In this document: one piece after another, positions 1 to 12,230 of the stretch
How the letters are laid out: each line of letters opens with the position of its first letter
How positions within the stretch are numbered: position 1 is the stretch's first letter
NCBI GenBank assembly: GCA_037974965.1
Contig: JBBPFI010000005.1
Coordinates: 1,178,001 to 1,242,000, forward strand
Origin: Dacryopinax spathularia
Taxonomy: Eukaryota > Basidiomycota > Dacrymycetes > Dacrymycetales > Dacrymycetaceae
Direction: 5' to 3'
DNA length: 64,000 nt
Notes under the pieces: model-generated
Database searches by the model: none
What the model was told of the DNA's origin: nothing
The model's input: only the letters and a program-made list of their open reading frames with translations
Made by a program: the position numbers and the translations under genes

Positions 1-140
1 CATTCCCTTCCGCTTCCCCTTCCCGCCCCGAAGGCGAAGAGGGAGAGAGTCTGGTAGACCGGGAATGGAGCGAAAGCGAAAAAGAAGAAACAGGGAAGGC
101 AGGACACCGGGAAAGAGAAAGACGCAGAGAGAAGACGCAC

Positions 141-995
141 CCAACCCATAAACCAACTCCCCAGCACTCAACTGCAGCTCCGCAAGCATATACCGCACAT
201 ACGGCCTCCCCACCTCCGGGCACGGGTTCGCCGAGAAGTCCGTCTCCAAGCAGCTCGTAGCGCTCGCCGAGTCGCGCGTGAACTTCCATGGGAGGTCCAT
301 CATCGCTTGTGATTTGGGTAGGGCGGCTGTCAGCAGCATTGGCTGCTGTGCGTCGGCGGCGGAGGCGGAAGAGGTCGAGCTGGAGTGGGGAGAGGGAGAG
401 GAGGAGGTGGTGGGAGAGAGGGCGAGGAAGTCGACGCTGAATTGACCTTTTTGTTTGTTGATTCTTGCGGTCAAGGCGCCGGAGGAGAACAGGATCTCGT
501 CGTTCGAGGAGGAGTGGTGGATCTTGGGTGTGTGCTGGGGGGGTTGGGAGTCGGGGAAGAGCTCGAAGGATGGGTAGCCGGGTTTTTGGCCCTGCTCGGT
601 TTGGTCAGTTCTTGCTCAAGAAGCTGGCAGGAGCAGGGGGAGAGGAAGGGGAGGAGGAGAGGAGGAGGGGAGGGGAAGAGGGCGTACGGTGAAGTGCGTG
701 AGTTTGACGCCTATTATCCCTTCCGCCGGAGCGGTAAGCCTGACGTTGATCACCGGTCCTACACTCTATCAGCCTCATCGTCCCACCACCACCAGCAGGA
801 GGAGCAAGAGCATGGCGAGCAAGGAGCAGAAGGGGGTAAATGCGCACCCTTCAGAGTATCCCCCCTATGCCTAATAGGCATCGTAGCGCACACCAACGTC
901 ACCCCGTCCTCGGCAACCTGGACATCCTGGACGTCCTGGGCCCAAGCGGCTTTGACGCCGTCGCGGAGATGCCAGAGTCCGTCGGTGAACTTCAT
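141..995 (-). CDS. GH31 alpha-xylosidase/alpha-glucosidase-like, 5' part only
   Basis: N-terminal part of a glycoside hydrolase family 31 enzyme, which hydrolyses alpha-linked xylosyl or glucosyl residues. Three exons are visible: 848-995, 688-758 and 591-141; the rest lies beyond the left edge. The start MKFTDGLWHLRDGV, then PVINVRLTAPAEGIIGVKLTHF, split across exons 1 and 2, then GQKPGYPSFELFPD match the beta-sandwich N-domain of YicI-like alpha-xylosidases. The last visible exon ends in ELVYGLG, the family's YGLGERF motif interrupted by an intron. The catalytic (beta/alpha)8 barrel is not in the window. The ATG at 995 is preceded by no other plausible start, and exon phases agree. No signal peptide is seen, so an intracellular enzyme is inferred. 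Exact substrate cannot be told from this part. Confidence 0.85.
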
Positions 996-1943
996 CGTCT
1001 TCAAGTTCGTACTTCAGCCTTGGTGTGGGTGGTGGTGGGAGGAGCTCAGAAGGACGAGCTGGGGAGAGGAGGGAAGGGAGGAGAGGGAGGGGTATAAGGC
1101 TGGAGTGGGCTGTTGGTCTCGCCCGGTCATGCTGGGAAATAGAACTGAAGCACCGAATACAATCCATCTTCTCGGCCTCACCGTCTCCTCACCCCCTCCC
1201 TCCTTCATTCCACAGCCGGGCAGAGGAAGAGTTTCCCCGCAGCATCATTACCCCGTCCCTCAGCCGTCGGTACACCTTCCAAATTCGGGCGTCATCTGCT
1301 CCCCACCCATTCCTCAGAGTTTCCACATCGGGCCATGCCGCCGGCCCATCCTCCCAACGCACGGAGCCGGGGTTTATCCGCGTCCCATCTCTTCAATTCC
1401 TCTTGCTTGCCCTGAGAGGTATCGGTGAGGAGAAGGTGCATGGGAGGGAATAATGGGAGGGGAAAGGAGGGCGGCCGGGCTTCGGCGCTTGTTCGGGAAT
1501 TCTTTGGAGGGTCGGAGGCCGGCGGCACTGCGATGAGTGATCGACGCCGGCCTAGGGTAGTGAATTATTGTAATGTACTTGAGAGAGACAACTTGGGATG
1601 ATAAGATCCGGGTGTGAACAGCTCTCGGCCTGCGAGCGAAGGGAGAGGGAAAAGAAGCCGAGCCGGCCCCGCCGGAAGGGTCGGGCCGAACTCCGGCTTC
1701 GCGCTTCCCGAATCCCGCGTTGCCTCACATGACCGCCTGTAGTAGAGGTTGGGAAGTGTAGAGAGAGAGGTAATCTTCGCGGATGCTTGTCCTGTACGTG
1801 ATGTGATTGTTGTGGGTGACACGGTTGAGCGTCGTCTATCCTTGTTTTTGCATGCGTATGTAGTATACAATGCATATGTTGAAGTTTCTAGATGTTGCCC
1901 GCTCCGCCCAGCAGCGCAGCGCAGCAAGGCTCGGCAGACCGCT
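996..1943. other. Intergenic: GH31 promoter and MFS 3' flank
   Basis: Both flanking genes read leftward, so this holds the GH31 promoter and 5'UTR plus the MFS terminator region. It is strongly purine/pyrimidine-biased around 1050-1230 and 1440-1480 (CT-rich on the minus strand, as fungal promoters often are). Open frames here are compositional; I see no further gene. Confidence 0.5.
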
Positions 1944-4266
1944 CTATTCCGCCGTCTCGGTCGCTCCTTTCCCTCCTTGAACGACCTCATGACCCGCAGC
2001 CTGCACACACACCCCATTCCCACTCTCCTCATCCCTCCCCACCACCTTCCCCCCCTGACCGCCAGCCCGCCTAACCCCAATCCTCCCAATCCCCCTCAAA
2101 AACACCCCACTCACGCAACCCGCAAACAAGGCAAAAGCAAAATTCGTCCACTGCGCATTCCTGTACCCCACCAATAACAGGCTGGGCGGCGCATTGGAGG
2201 CGTATTGATCGAGGGCGATGCCTTGGGAGAGGGCGGCTGAGCGAAGGGTTCGGTCGGATATGATTGTTGAGATTGTGGTGGTGAATGAGATTCCGATCTG
2301 CACTGTGGTCAGCAGAGGGTCGCTCTTCCCCGAAGAAAGGATTGAAAGAGGGAGAATAGAGGGATAGGCGCACCTGAGTGATAGTATTAAACACCCCTCC
2401 AGCCAGACTCTGTTCCTCCGGCAACGCCACAAGCGAGACGTACAAACTCCCCCCAGCCATGATTCTACGCCCCACACAACCGCAATCAGCACTCGTTCTC
2501 CTTCTCTCCTCGGCAAGGGAGGAACAGAAGAGAGAGGGAGAGAATTGGGGGAATAGGGACGTACATATCTGCCCCTAAGACATCGAAGAACGCAGCTGGA
2601 AACCCGAAAGCCCAGTATGTTTGGGAAGGGTCGATTAGGGCGAAGAGTATGCCTGCTATCGCTGTTCCTAGGCAGCCGAAAGCTGTCATTTCCGTCTGGG
2701 TTAGCTGCGCGGCTCGGGAAGAAGGGGCGACGGATGGACGGGGAGGACGGGGAGGGTGAAGGGTAGGGGCACGGGGAGAAGGGACGTACTGATCAGGATG
2801 TACCCCGAGACGTGGGCTGCAACGGCGGCGAATATTATGTTTATCGAGAATCCTTTTCACAACCCCATCAGATGCGATCCGGAAAGCGAAAGGCAGAGAG
2901 AGAGGAAGACGTACCGACCACAGTCATGGGCAGGAAGCGTACGACCGTCAAGATAGGCGACAAGTTCTCATAGTTCTGATAACTTCCCCTCCTCATCAGC
3001 CCAATCCAGTCCATCCATCCCAATCCTCAACAAGAGTGGGATTTAAGAGTAAAGACGTACTACAGTGTAGCCCAGTACTGCCAGCTCGAGAACGCCCCGT
3101 TTACGAGGAACGAGATGAGCAGCACGGCCGAGAACTTGCCCTTTCCGCGCAGGAAGAGGTTGAGTTTCATGAGGGGCGGCAGGGTGAGGCGGGTGGAGAC
3201 GTAGTGTTCCCATCCCACAAACGCTATAATCAACAGTCCCGACAAGATGAGGAGTGCGATGATATCTACATCCCCAATCTGTATCAGCTTTGGAGAGGGA
3301 ATGGCACGGTGGGAGGCGGGACGTACATGGAGTATTCCATTCCTCTGGCGCTATTTCTCCCTGTCCTAAACAGAAAAGGAGCAGCACGAGCCCGCCGGTG
3401 ATGAGGAACGCGCCGAGCCAGTCGACACGTTTGTCTTCTGAGAAATCGACATCTTTGGGGAAGACGATCACCGCGCCGATTAGGACGAGGCCGCCTATGC
3501 CTGCGAGGACGAAGAACAGCGCTCGCCAGGAGATCCTGCCTCCAACATAAGGAACAGTATGCCAGGGTAGGGGACAGAAGGACGCACGCCGCATACTCCG
3601 TCACGATCCCCCCCACGACCATGCCCAACACCCCGCCACACGGCGCCGCCGCCTGAAACAACGAGAATGCCACAGTCCGCGCATAACTCGGCGGGAACGC
3701 ATGTGCCAAGATCCCAATACAAGCCGGGATCATCGCTGCCCCTCCTATCCCCGTCAAGGCGCGCATGATGATGAGTGTCAACCCCCCTGGTTGGGTGGAG
3801 AACCCGCAGCCGACGGTGAACCCCACGAACCAGAGACAGCCGAGGAGGAAGACGATTTTGCGCCCGAAGATGTCGGCGAGGCGGCCGAAGAGGAGGAGAA
3901 AGCAGCCCTACGCACTCAGTCAGTCGAATGCCGGAAAGCAGTGGAGCGACGAACCGAGGTCAGAGCGTAGGACGTGACGAGCCACTGCAGCGAATCAGGG
4001 TTGATCACCAGCTCTTTTCCGATAACAGGGAGCATGATGAACATCGATCCGATCGACGCGATCTGCAGCGCACATCAGCTACGTCAGACACATACAGAGT
4101 GCGGACGTACGTAGATGATCATCGTGAAACATGTTGTGCCGATGAGCAAGATCGACTTGAGTGACAGCAGATCCGGTATGACGACCTCTTGGTGCTCGCT
4201 CGGCGTTCTGGACGTTGACTGCGAGCCAACGGCCTTCTCGACCGCAGGCGCATTCTCGACAGTCAT
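1944..4266 (-). CDS. MFS transporter, DHA2-like drug/metabolite exporter
   Basis: Major facilitator superfamily transporter of the fungal aminotriazole/multidrug-resistance (DHA2-like) type, a proton-driven plasma-membrane exporter. Ten exons: 4266-4111, 4062-3955, 3907-3588, 3535-3327, 3265-3061, 2982-2915, 2852-2790, 2712-2565, 2464-2374, 2297-1944. They sum to 1722 nt (573 aa) with all phases agreeing. The hydrophilic N-tail is followed by TM1; MFS motif A is GRLADIFGRK in exon 3. The next segment, with RALTGIGGAAMIPACIGIL and then APCGGVLGMVVGG (antiporter motif C-like), is characteristic of DHA2 exporters. Exons 6-8 use AAG or GAG acceptors. Another in-frame ATG lies upstream at 4467, but 4266 gives the usual short N-tail. 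Substrate unknown. Confidence 0.9.
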
Positions 4267-4734
4267 GTTGCTGGACGGTACCAACGTCGAGCGGGTCGAG
4301 CAGAACGCAAAAGTCGTTGAATACAAAGAGATACAGCGAGGGAAAGCCTTGGAGCCATCCAGGCTAATAGCCTTGCGTACGGTTGACGAGCGCAGGATGA
4401 CTGGCTCGGCGCCTGTCGGATCATCCGGCTGACATAGCGGCCATAGCAGGAAGTTCGGATGAGCCAAACAAGACGCGAGAATTATACCGTCTGATAGATA
4501 GCATTATTCGAAGAATAGTACGCGCCAGCTAAGAAGAGTGAAAACAGGAACGCGCCGCGGCGATGATGAGGCCGCGGAAGACGCGTTCGGGTGGAGGCGT
4601 ATGTAAGCTGGGACGCGTTTTTTCCCTGGCTTCTGCAGTACGGTCTCTCTTTGGTTGATGAAGCACTCAGATTTGCTTTAATTCGAAGGTGCATTATTGG
4701 GACACCTCAGCTTTTCTTTATCTACCAACTGCCC
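4267..4734. other. Intergenic: MFS promoter
   Basis: Lies between the MFS start and the D1 stop. The MFS frame stays open upstream to 4467, so a longer MFS N-terminus cannot be excluded. Nothing else is recognised. Confidence 0.4.
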
Positions 4735-6118
4735 TCAACCCGCAGGCTGCTCCAGACTCTCGAGCGGGTACTCTTCCCATGTGCTCTCTGCTGCGCGAGG
4801 GCTTGCAATCGACGTGTCCCACGCATCCAGCCTTGATCCAGCCGTCGCTTCTCGGATGTTGAGGATTATTCTCGACGGCAAGACGGAAAGCAACGCGCGA
4901 TATGTTGTGTTGAATGCGTAGCTCATATCTCCCTGTGTCCCACACTGTGAGAATCCGAAGGCTTGAGCCACGAGCTGATCACCGTGCGCACCTTGGATAT
5001 CAAAAGGCCTACGCTCAGCATGCCGACACCTTCGAGCTGGTTAGTCGGATATATGCTCACCGCGAGAACATACTTACAGGCTTGTGCAAAGAATGACAGT
5101 AACGCTGGAACATAAAGTGAGCATCGCCCTCAACCCAGCGGACCACTCACCATCACGATACAAGACCGCGATGAGTAGCGCCATTTCTCGTCTGCGAACT
5201 GCACGCATCATTAAATCATGCATCGGAGTTGATGAGAAGCGACGTACAGTACTGAAACCCCTTCAACATGGTGGCCAAGAAAAGGACTGCGTCGTCTAGT
5301 GAGTAGACCGCTCGGATCTCGAGTAACTGTTCTCCACTCACTCAGCTGGAAGCCGGTCGTAATCAGATACGCTTGCCAAATCCCACTGAAAGATGATGGC
5401 GTCATGAAGCATCCCGGAAGGCCAGGGATCCTTTGTGGTGCTGCATAAACCGACTCAGTGCACGGATGGCGGAGGAGACGACGCTCTCACGCGTCGAACT
5501 ACGAAACTGGGGCTGCTGGACAAGCAAGACGAGCCACAGGCCGATATTGAGGCCGATGCCGGCGATCACCAGGAAAACACCGAAGCCTCGGTGCTTACCC
5601 CAGAGCGCCCATGTCCTGAGGCCGTAAACGATATCGGCCAAGACGGTCGCGACTGCAATTGCGATCATTTGCCAATAGAGGACGAACTGGCAGCTGAGCG
5701 GAAGGTTCCAACCCATGAAGGCATACCCTGGTCTCCGAATTCAACCACCATAGCGTACGGAATGGGAACCATTCCTCTCACCAAATGGGAGAAGTGGGAC
5801 ATCTACGACTGGCATGTACCGGACCAGCAGGAACAGCACCTTACCAGGCGTCCATCTTGCCCTCCACAGGTATCGCCGTTCCTTGGGGAACATCAAGAGG
5901 TAGTCGTATACGATCAGGGTGATCCCTGCAGCTATTCCGATGCGGTCAGGTGCAAGCATTGACCAACGTTAAGAGAGCGTTTCTCGCCCATATCCGACTG
6001 CATCATGCCAACATTCGGTCAACGTCTTCGGCGGTCATGCATTGGTGAAAACGCTCACCCCCGAGAACCGAGCAGCTGCCACCACCTTACGGAGAAGACT
6101 TCCCTCCTGCGTAGTCAT
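4735..6118 (-). CDS. DUF6533 seven-helix membrane protein D1
   Basis: Member of the basidiomycete DUF6533 family of GPCR-like integral membrane proteins; no member has a function I can name with confidence. Exons: 6118-6059, 5997-5988 (10-nt microexon), 5931-5782, 5727-5503, 5440-5342, 5295-5248, 5198-5151, 5104-5078, 5029-4992, 4932-4735. Together they give about 300 aa with consistent phases. The domain core reads YDYLLMFPKERRYLWRARW then TPGKVLFLLVRY; a later helix has YGLRTWALW. The VLYRDG motif and C-terminal YRALLSVLPSRIILNIREA are shared with D2-D4. The microexon needs a GC donor (GG|GCGAGA). The last exon has two possible CAG acceptors 12 nt apart. D2 lies 788 bp upstream in the same orientation, as in a tandem array. 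Confidence 0.85.
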
Positions 6119-6141
6119 CTTCGTCCGTACAAGCAAAGCAG

Positions 6142-6189
6142 CAACGTGCTCGTTGCTCAACGTGCTCGTTGCTCAACGTGCTCGTTGCT
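6142..6189. repeat. Three perfect 16-bp tandem repeats, each a small hairpin
   Basis: CAACGTGCTCGTTGCT is repeated three times without mismatch. Within each unit CAACG and CGTTG are inverted arms around TGCT, so each unit could fold as a 5-bp hairpin or be a palindromic protein-binding site. The array ends 24 bp upstream of the D1 start codon, in its 5'UTR or core promoter. Confidence 0.9.
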
Positions 6190-6906
6190 AGATGTCTGCC
6201 GGGTCGCCGGCCAAGCTCTCAGCTGCAAGTATGAGCAAAGAGGCGAGTACTGCGACCGTTCCAGCGTATTCCCGGTTCCCCAGAGATGAGCGCGGCGGTG
6301 ACTGCTCATTTCATGCTTGCACATCCGCATCGCCTCTGTAGGCAAGAACTTCTGAGCAAGTCTACGAACAGGGTACATCTATAGGTATCGACCAGAAACT
6401 GTGGGTAGAATTTGATTCATCTCGCCGACGGTTCGGTAGGTAACCGTAGGTTGCCACGTGCTTCAACCAGGTCTGGACCAGGTCTGGTGCAACCGATTCC
6501 GTTTTTGGCAGAGGTTATGTTCCCTGGAAACCGTCGTAGCGACAAGGGTACTTCCCCGCGCACATTTGCTAGTTGTAAAAATTCGGAGACAAGCGCTGGA
6601 TGCGAACGGTAACCCGGAACGCCGAGAAAACAGACGATCAATCATAGACCTCTTCAATGCGAGCAGTTCAGAGTTCTTCCAGGTGGTAACGGATTGCGCT
6701 CTTCTGAAGGTACATCATTAAATCATTCTTAGCTTTGATTTCTCTACGAGCCACCATCGATTGTCCGGCTGAACAAAACGCTTCGCCCCATATACTCTCA
6801 GCTTCCCGACTCCTCGCCGCCAGATCGTAGAAATACTTCGACGCGGAGGGCAAAAGCATTCTCATGCGTCCCTCAGGGCTTGAAGAAGATAGTCGTGCCT
6901 CGGATA
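6190..6906. other. Intergenic: D1 promoter, D2 3' flank
   Basis: Apart from the tandem repeat next to D1, I see no conserved coding frame. Short open frames lack recognisable motifs or supporting splice structure. Confidence 0.4.
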
Positions 6907-8295
6907 TCATGAGGTATCCGTGCTCAGTCCCACTGTGGTACTGTCGGACCGTCTCGTTACATCCCAGTTGTCAAGACTGTTCACCCCAGCCGCTTCTCGG
7001 ATATTTAGAATGATGCGAGATGGCAAGACTGACAGAAGCGCGCGATAACTAACGTCAATCCCGTAATCCACATTCCCCTGTCACGACATGAGCGATGAAT
7101 CCCCTTGAACTGTTCTTGAAGAGTCGGTACCATTCGTATTTGCAGCAGGACGTTGACAACGCCGATGCCTAGGGACACCATGAGATCCGTCCCCCTGTGT
7201 CCGTTCATGACTCACAGAATTGTGCCAGAAACGAGAAGAACGCTGACAATGTAGTTAGTCATGCGGATCGACATTCAGTGGTGGATTCACCATCGCGATA
7301 TAGCACAGTTGTAAGGTTCTCGGCGGACTGATGCCGTACTGCGTCAATGCTCAGCGGGTTGTTCCAATAGCACGCTCGAAAAACATTTTCATACAGTGTA
7401 GAAGACCCTTCAGTGCCGTCGCCACAAATAGAACTGCAATATTGATTAGTTTTGTCCCTCCATTGGTATAATGGAGGACCGCCGACTGAGTTGGTAACCG
7501 GCGGCAAGGATGTACGCCGCCCAGACCCCATTCCAGGTAGTTGAGAGTGGAAAACATCCAAAGAAACCGGGGATTCGTATAACTGAGGAGAAGTAAGTTA
7601 CAATGCCTAAGTAGTGGGACGTTGGCTTACAGGTGAGATCTGGCTGAGGCGCTAACAGTACGACAAGAGCGGCAAGTCCGAATCCAATCCCGCACACTGC
7701 AAGAAATATACCGAGAAAACGACTGCGGTTCCATAGGGCCCACGTTCTAAGGGTGTAAACCAACTCCGCAAAAATGGATGCCAGCAATGTTCCAGTCATC
7801 TGCCAGTAGGATGCGAACTCGCAGCTCGATGGGAAGCCTCCGCTCATCCCTGGCATTCCGTTTCAGCAATGGAGTCGACACACCAAATTGAATAGGCCTA
7901 CCGACCAAAAGAATGGGGATATCAACAAAGGCAAAGTAGCGCACAAGGAGGTAAAGCACCTTTCCAGGTGTCCACCGTGCCTTCCATATATGTTCTCGTT
8001 CCTTGGCGAACATGAGAATATAATCGTATGCCTGGCTGAGACTGTAAGGGCTGTTTTTACGGACTCTCCTTGAAGGTGAGGGGTTCTGGAGAAATGACGT
8101 ACAATCAATGTCATTCCGGCCACTCGTTGCGGTCAGCATCCGGTCGATTCGAAGCTTCTCAAACGAAAGTGGCTTACCAGTATCGCGCTGAAGAAGGAAA
8201 AGATTAGCCCTTGCGCTGTCTCCAAAGAAGGTACTCGTGCTTACATGGGCGAAAAATCCCGCCGAAACACCGGCAATAAGCTCCGCTGGATCCAT
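6907..8295 (-). CDS. DUF6533 seven-helix membrane protein D2
   Basis: DUF6533-family membrane protein, function unknown. The start MDPAELIAGVSAGFFAH (8295-8245) is followed by a 10-nt microexon at 8187-8178 (CGCGATACTG), exon 3 at 8122-8103 using a GAG acceptor, and exon 4 at 8031-7902. Exon 4 carries YDYILMFAKEREHIWKARW and TPGKVLYLLVRY. Exon 5 (7849-7631) has YTLRTWALWNRS. Further exons carry RIPGFFGCF, LFVATALKG and LTTVLYRDG. The last exon encodes YRALLSVLPSRIILNIREA, then an acidic/Ser-Thr tail ending at 6907. Exon order, phases and motifs match D1, so the two are tandem paralogs. Conserved charged motifs at helix ends suggest a folded receptor-like protein, but no ligand or partner can be inferred. 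Confidence 0.85.
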
Positions 8296-10200
8296 GGAAG
8301 CAAGCGACTTTGGAAGACGATTGCGGTCGCCGCCTAGCTATACCGCGTGGGCGATTCCTCCGCTTCAAATCGGTGGCTTGGTTTACAGCGTATTTATCTA
8401 CTCGTTCCAAGATGAGGACCACCTTTCTGGTTTGCTCCCCAAGATCAGGCGGCAAACCGCGAGAACCAAAATCCGTCCTCCACAAATAGCCCGCGAAACT
8501 TCGATACTCAGGTTGTGGCGCAGTTGCAGAGCATGATGCCAATCAGATGATAGCCTCTAAACTCCCACTGGAAGGATTGCAGAGAAGCGTTCGGCTGAGC
8601 CAGCAAGCCATATACTTCCCATTTGAGAAAGGACGTTGGTTCCAGCAGCGCATACGCGGAAGTACGGTTGTTGCGTCGTTCGGCATGTAGCGCTCGTTCT
8701 ATAGATGATGATAATGGGCGAACTCGGGCTGATACAATATGCTCACATCCTATGCACAGAACCTCGAGGAAGTCAGCAAAGCACCATAGCAAACCCGAGC
8801 AAGGAACACACCTACGTCACCGGAACTTCTCCGACATTCGCTCGTCCATGGTGGACTTTCCTCCCACGGCTCATGGCAGTTCCATGCCATCGACGCGCAC
8901 TCGTTCTTCCACTGAAGGCAGGTAGACGTGGGTGTTGACAAACTATTCCTACCTTGAGAGACTGTAGACGGCACAGGGGTGCGTGAGAACTCTATTCGGG
9001 TACGGGATCACTGTCGGCACAGAAGTCGGCAGAAAGCCCGTCACCGGGGCTCCTTGCTTGAATGGCCATTGCGACGAGACGAAAGTGACCGATACGGTAA
9101 TATGTTCATGCGGGTATGATGCGCTGCCAGGATGGCACAGAAAGTGTTGGAGGGTGGGCGAAATAAGAGCATGACTGAAATCTCCCGGAACCAGTATAAG
9201 GACGAAAATTCGGCAGCACAGGCGGATTTGCGCACCATTGTCACTCTCCACGGTGCATGCTTCTCCATCAGCAGCTCTCCTTATCTTGCAGTACCTATGC
9301 TGTGCAGGCCAAAGAATGTTGGGCTGGTGGTGAAGTGTCGACCAAAAGATGGTTTGATTTGCTGATGGAGCATTACGTGAACCCAGAACGCGGTCGCCTC
9401 GTCAACTTTTGCACGCATCACCCATAATCCCTCGTTTCCTTCTCCCCACTCTAGACTAAACCACCCACTGCCACCTTCATTGTTGTACTGTAGTCCGAGA
9501 AACTCCTATCGCGAGCTCGAAAATCTGTCCTCTGCTATTTCCGCGAAAATCTCACGGGGTCATTCAATACTTATGTGAAAGGCGCCTAAGAAGATCCTTA
9601 CGATCATAGTGAAACGCCTGAGTCACTGGGTTAGAAGTACTGCTGCCCGCAAGCTGTGAAAGCAAGTTGCGATTCTGACGTACTAGATAGATGTTGAGCA
9701 CCTGATAAGAAGGTACGCGCTATCAATGTCTCATTGTGACTGGCGGTAAGAAGAGTCCTTCTGTTCTTATCTGACCTGACTGACATAGCACGGGGAAGCA
9801 TGGACATGCTCGAACAGCCTCCACCCCACCCGTTTCAGCGTGGTAAACATCAGAATACATAAAAGATGCACTGTTATGGCCATCATCCAAGTTAAAGGGC
9901 CGAACGCCGCGCCTGCAAAGGCACCGCATCTGGGTCTTGTGTGCCCGTCTCTCCTCATGACAATTCCCCGTATACCACGTCCCAAAATAAGCCGCAGTTC
10001 AGCACACTTCGTATCGACTTGAGTGCATCGCATGATCGTCTTTGTACAAGCATTGCCCAATACGGCACCCTATGCATGTCTGACCTCTCCCTCCTCGTAT
10101 GGCAGGCCATGTTGACATCAATATGAGGACTTCTTTGATGGAGAGTGTTTACCGGTGCCCCGTTGTTGCGAGCTGTGTACAGCGCTCCCGTGGTCCATGC
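8296..10200. other. 1.9-kb stretch without a supported gene
   Basis: Contains D2 upstream sequence and the D3 3' flank. Minus-strand frames near 8510-8790 and 9770-10060 have some hydrophobic stretches (e.g. GPLTWMMAITVHLLCILMF). They show neither DUF6533 motifs nor clear splice continuity, so I call no gene. A decayed family member is possible. Confidence 0.35.
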
Positions 10201-11648
10201 TCAGAGCTCTTCTTCAGCACACCACTGCTCATCAGGAATGAGCACGCGCTCTATCGCAACAACTACTCCCCGGGGGGAAGCTTCGTGGGCTGACAGACAT
10301 CGGGTGATGTCCCATCCGTCGAGGTCGCTCTCACTGCCTTGGGTGGCCGCTTCTCGCATGTTCAGAATAATGCGGGAGGGCATAATGGAAAGCAACGCGG
10401 TGAATGTCATGTCCATTGAATAGTCCATATCGACCTGCTATTCGTGAGAGAGGATCAAGAAGGGGAGATGGTCGACCGGACCAATGTGATTTGGAGCGTT
10501 ACGTTCACCAGCCCCATACCTGTGCCTATGGTAAGCATGGCATCCCTTGACCAAGTTTAGCTATACTCACAGACTTGTCCAACGAAAGAATATAGCGCTA
10601 AGATTCTGGAGTAAACCAGCTTGCCCACACTTGGGAGGTTTGGTGGTACATTACTCACCATCACGGTATAGGACGGTAGTAAGGTCTGAGGGCCGAGTTG
10701 TGACTGTAATGTGATCAGTAGTTCAGCTGGCCAACCAGAGTCACTGCGTGGTACCTTGCCGAGTCTTTCTTACCAACGTGGCGAGGAGCAAGACTGAAGT
10801 ATGGTTAGACAGAACGATCATCTTTAGGGAAGAGAATTGCCAACCGAGTTGGAAACATGTGGTCAGAAGGTAGGCAGTCCAGACTCCGGCCCAACGCGAT
10901 GGCGGCAGGAAGCAATACAGATATCCGGGAATGTTCATGACTTAGGTGGGAGTTGTCAGCTCAGCTCTAGCAGGACTGGATACAGCTCACGTACATTCGA
11001 GCTCTGGCTGCTGAGCGAGCAGGATCACCACCGCGCTAATGTTGAACGCCAATCCACAGAGTATGATACCGCAGCCAACGAAGGTGTTCCGATCCCACAG
11101 CGCCCATGTCCTTAGGCTATATACGATGTCGGCGAGGAAACAAGCGATAACGGCCCCGGTCATCTCGGAGATTGTCGTGAACTGGCAGCTGAAGGGTTTG
11201 CCACACAGCGAAGCTATCTCGTGTCAGCCAAGCCGAGTTCGACATACAGATGTAGCGGCGTACGGATAGCGACCAGGATGATGTCGAAAATCGGGAAGTA
11301 CCGGACGAGTAGATAGAGCACTTTTCCCGGCGTCCACTTCCAACCCCATATGTACAATTGTTCTTTTGGGAACATAAGCAAGTAGTCGTATGCCTACACG
11401 CTGGGGCAGTGAGTTTCCGGCCTCGGCAATCGCGAAGAAGCGTACGATCAATGTGATCCCTGCAACTGTGTGGCCGAAGAGGGTCATCAGCAAATCGGCG
11501 TAACACGTGACAGCAGACACCCTACCAACTTCTCGCTACAGTCCCAAGTCTTGCGTCAGTCATAGCAGAACAACGTCGGAGGGATCCACGTTCTCACCTT
11601 GCAGAACAGGCCAGCGGCCACTGCCGCATTGTATGTGTCTTGTTCCAT
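10201..11648 (-). CDS. DUF6533 seven-helix membrane protein D3
   Basis: DUF6533-family membrane protein. Exon 1 (11648-11598) encodes MEQDTYNAAVAAGLFCK; the 10-nt microexon CGAGAAGTTG lies at 11535-11526. It is followed by VAGITLI and, after another intron, YDYLLMFPKEQLYIWGWKW and TPGKVLYLLVRYFPIFD. Downstream exons carry LRTWALWDRN, QQPELEC, the IPGYLYCF segment and LTTVLYRDG. The final exon has DYSMDMTFTALLSIMPSR and IILNMREA, then a 40-residue tail ending at 10201. D3 is closest to D4 (shared FLAD.VY.LRTWALW and GLAFN.SAVV.LL), suggesting a recent local duplication with the NmrA-like gene between them. Function unknown; seven-helix plasma-membrane topology is inferred from the family. Confidence 0.85.
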
Positions 11649-12230
11649 GTTGCCCCTAATTCCTAGTCAGTTGCCCTACAACCACCAGGAGACAAGGACG
11701 TTATAAGCCCTCTGAGCCAGCTGTTAGCTTGTTGCGATCTTGCGAGACATTGACTGAGATGGCTATCCGTGAGAATGCGCGTGCCGCTCGGAGAGACACC
11801 CGACCATCATCTCCCTCCCGCCCTGCCAGGGGAACCCGGCACCGAGCAGCGAGGTTTCCAAATATGGCCAACCCGGTGGACAATGCTGTGCTGCCAGAAG
11901 GGAGTACTGGAAGATGGATGGGATGCCGTAGGAGCGCGGGAATCAGGCTATAAGTGTAGATGCGATTCCAACCCACACAGCATCCCGGCGGCGACAGCAT
12001 ATATGCTTCTTGAGAAATGTCGACAACGACAGCCACAGCAGTCGTACAATTGTCCCCACCGATACGGGGCAGACCAAATTCCGTTTGCTGGAGGCTCTTC
12101 GATGCACGATCCCAAGAGACCGAGGACAAATGCTCCTCAACATGCTGATTATGTCCAAAGACTTCAAGGGAATTGTACCTATTAAGATAACTTTCAGCAT
12201 GTACCTCAAGCCGAAGCGTCAGCAGCGCAC
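11649..12230. other. Intergenic between D3 and the NmrA-like gene
   Basis: An open frame of 186 codons spans 12261-11701 on the minus strand, overlapping the NmrA-like 3' end. It has no recognisable motif and is probably fortuitous. Nothing else seen. Confidence 0.35.

Noticed and set aside
385-1428. 347-codon plus-strand frame at the left end
   Set aside because: It is antisense to the GH31 exons, whose protein matches a known family with consistent splicing; the frame is Gly/Arg-rich from purine bias.
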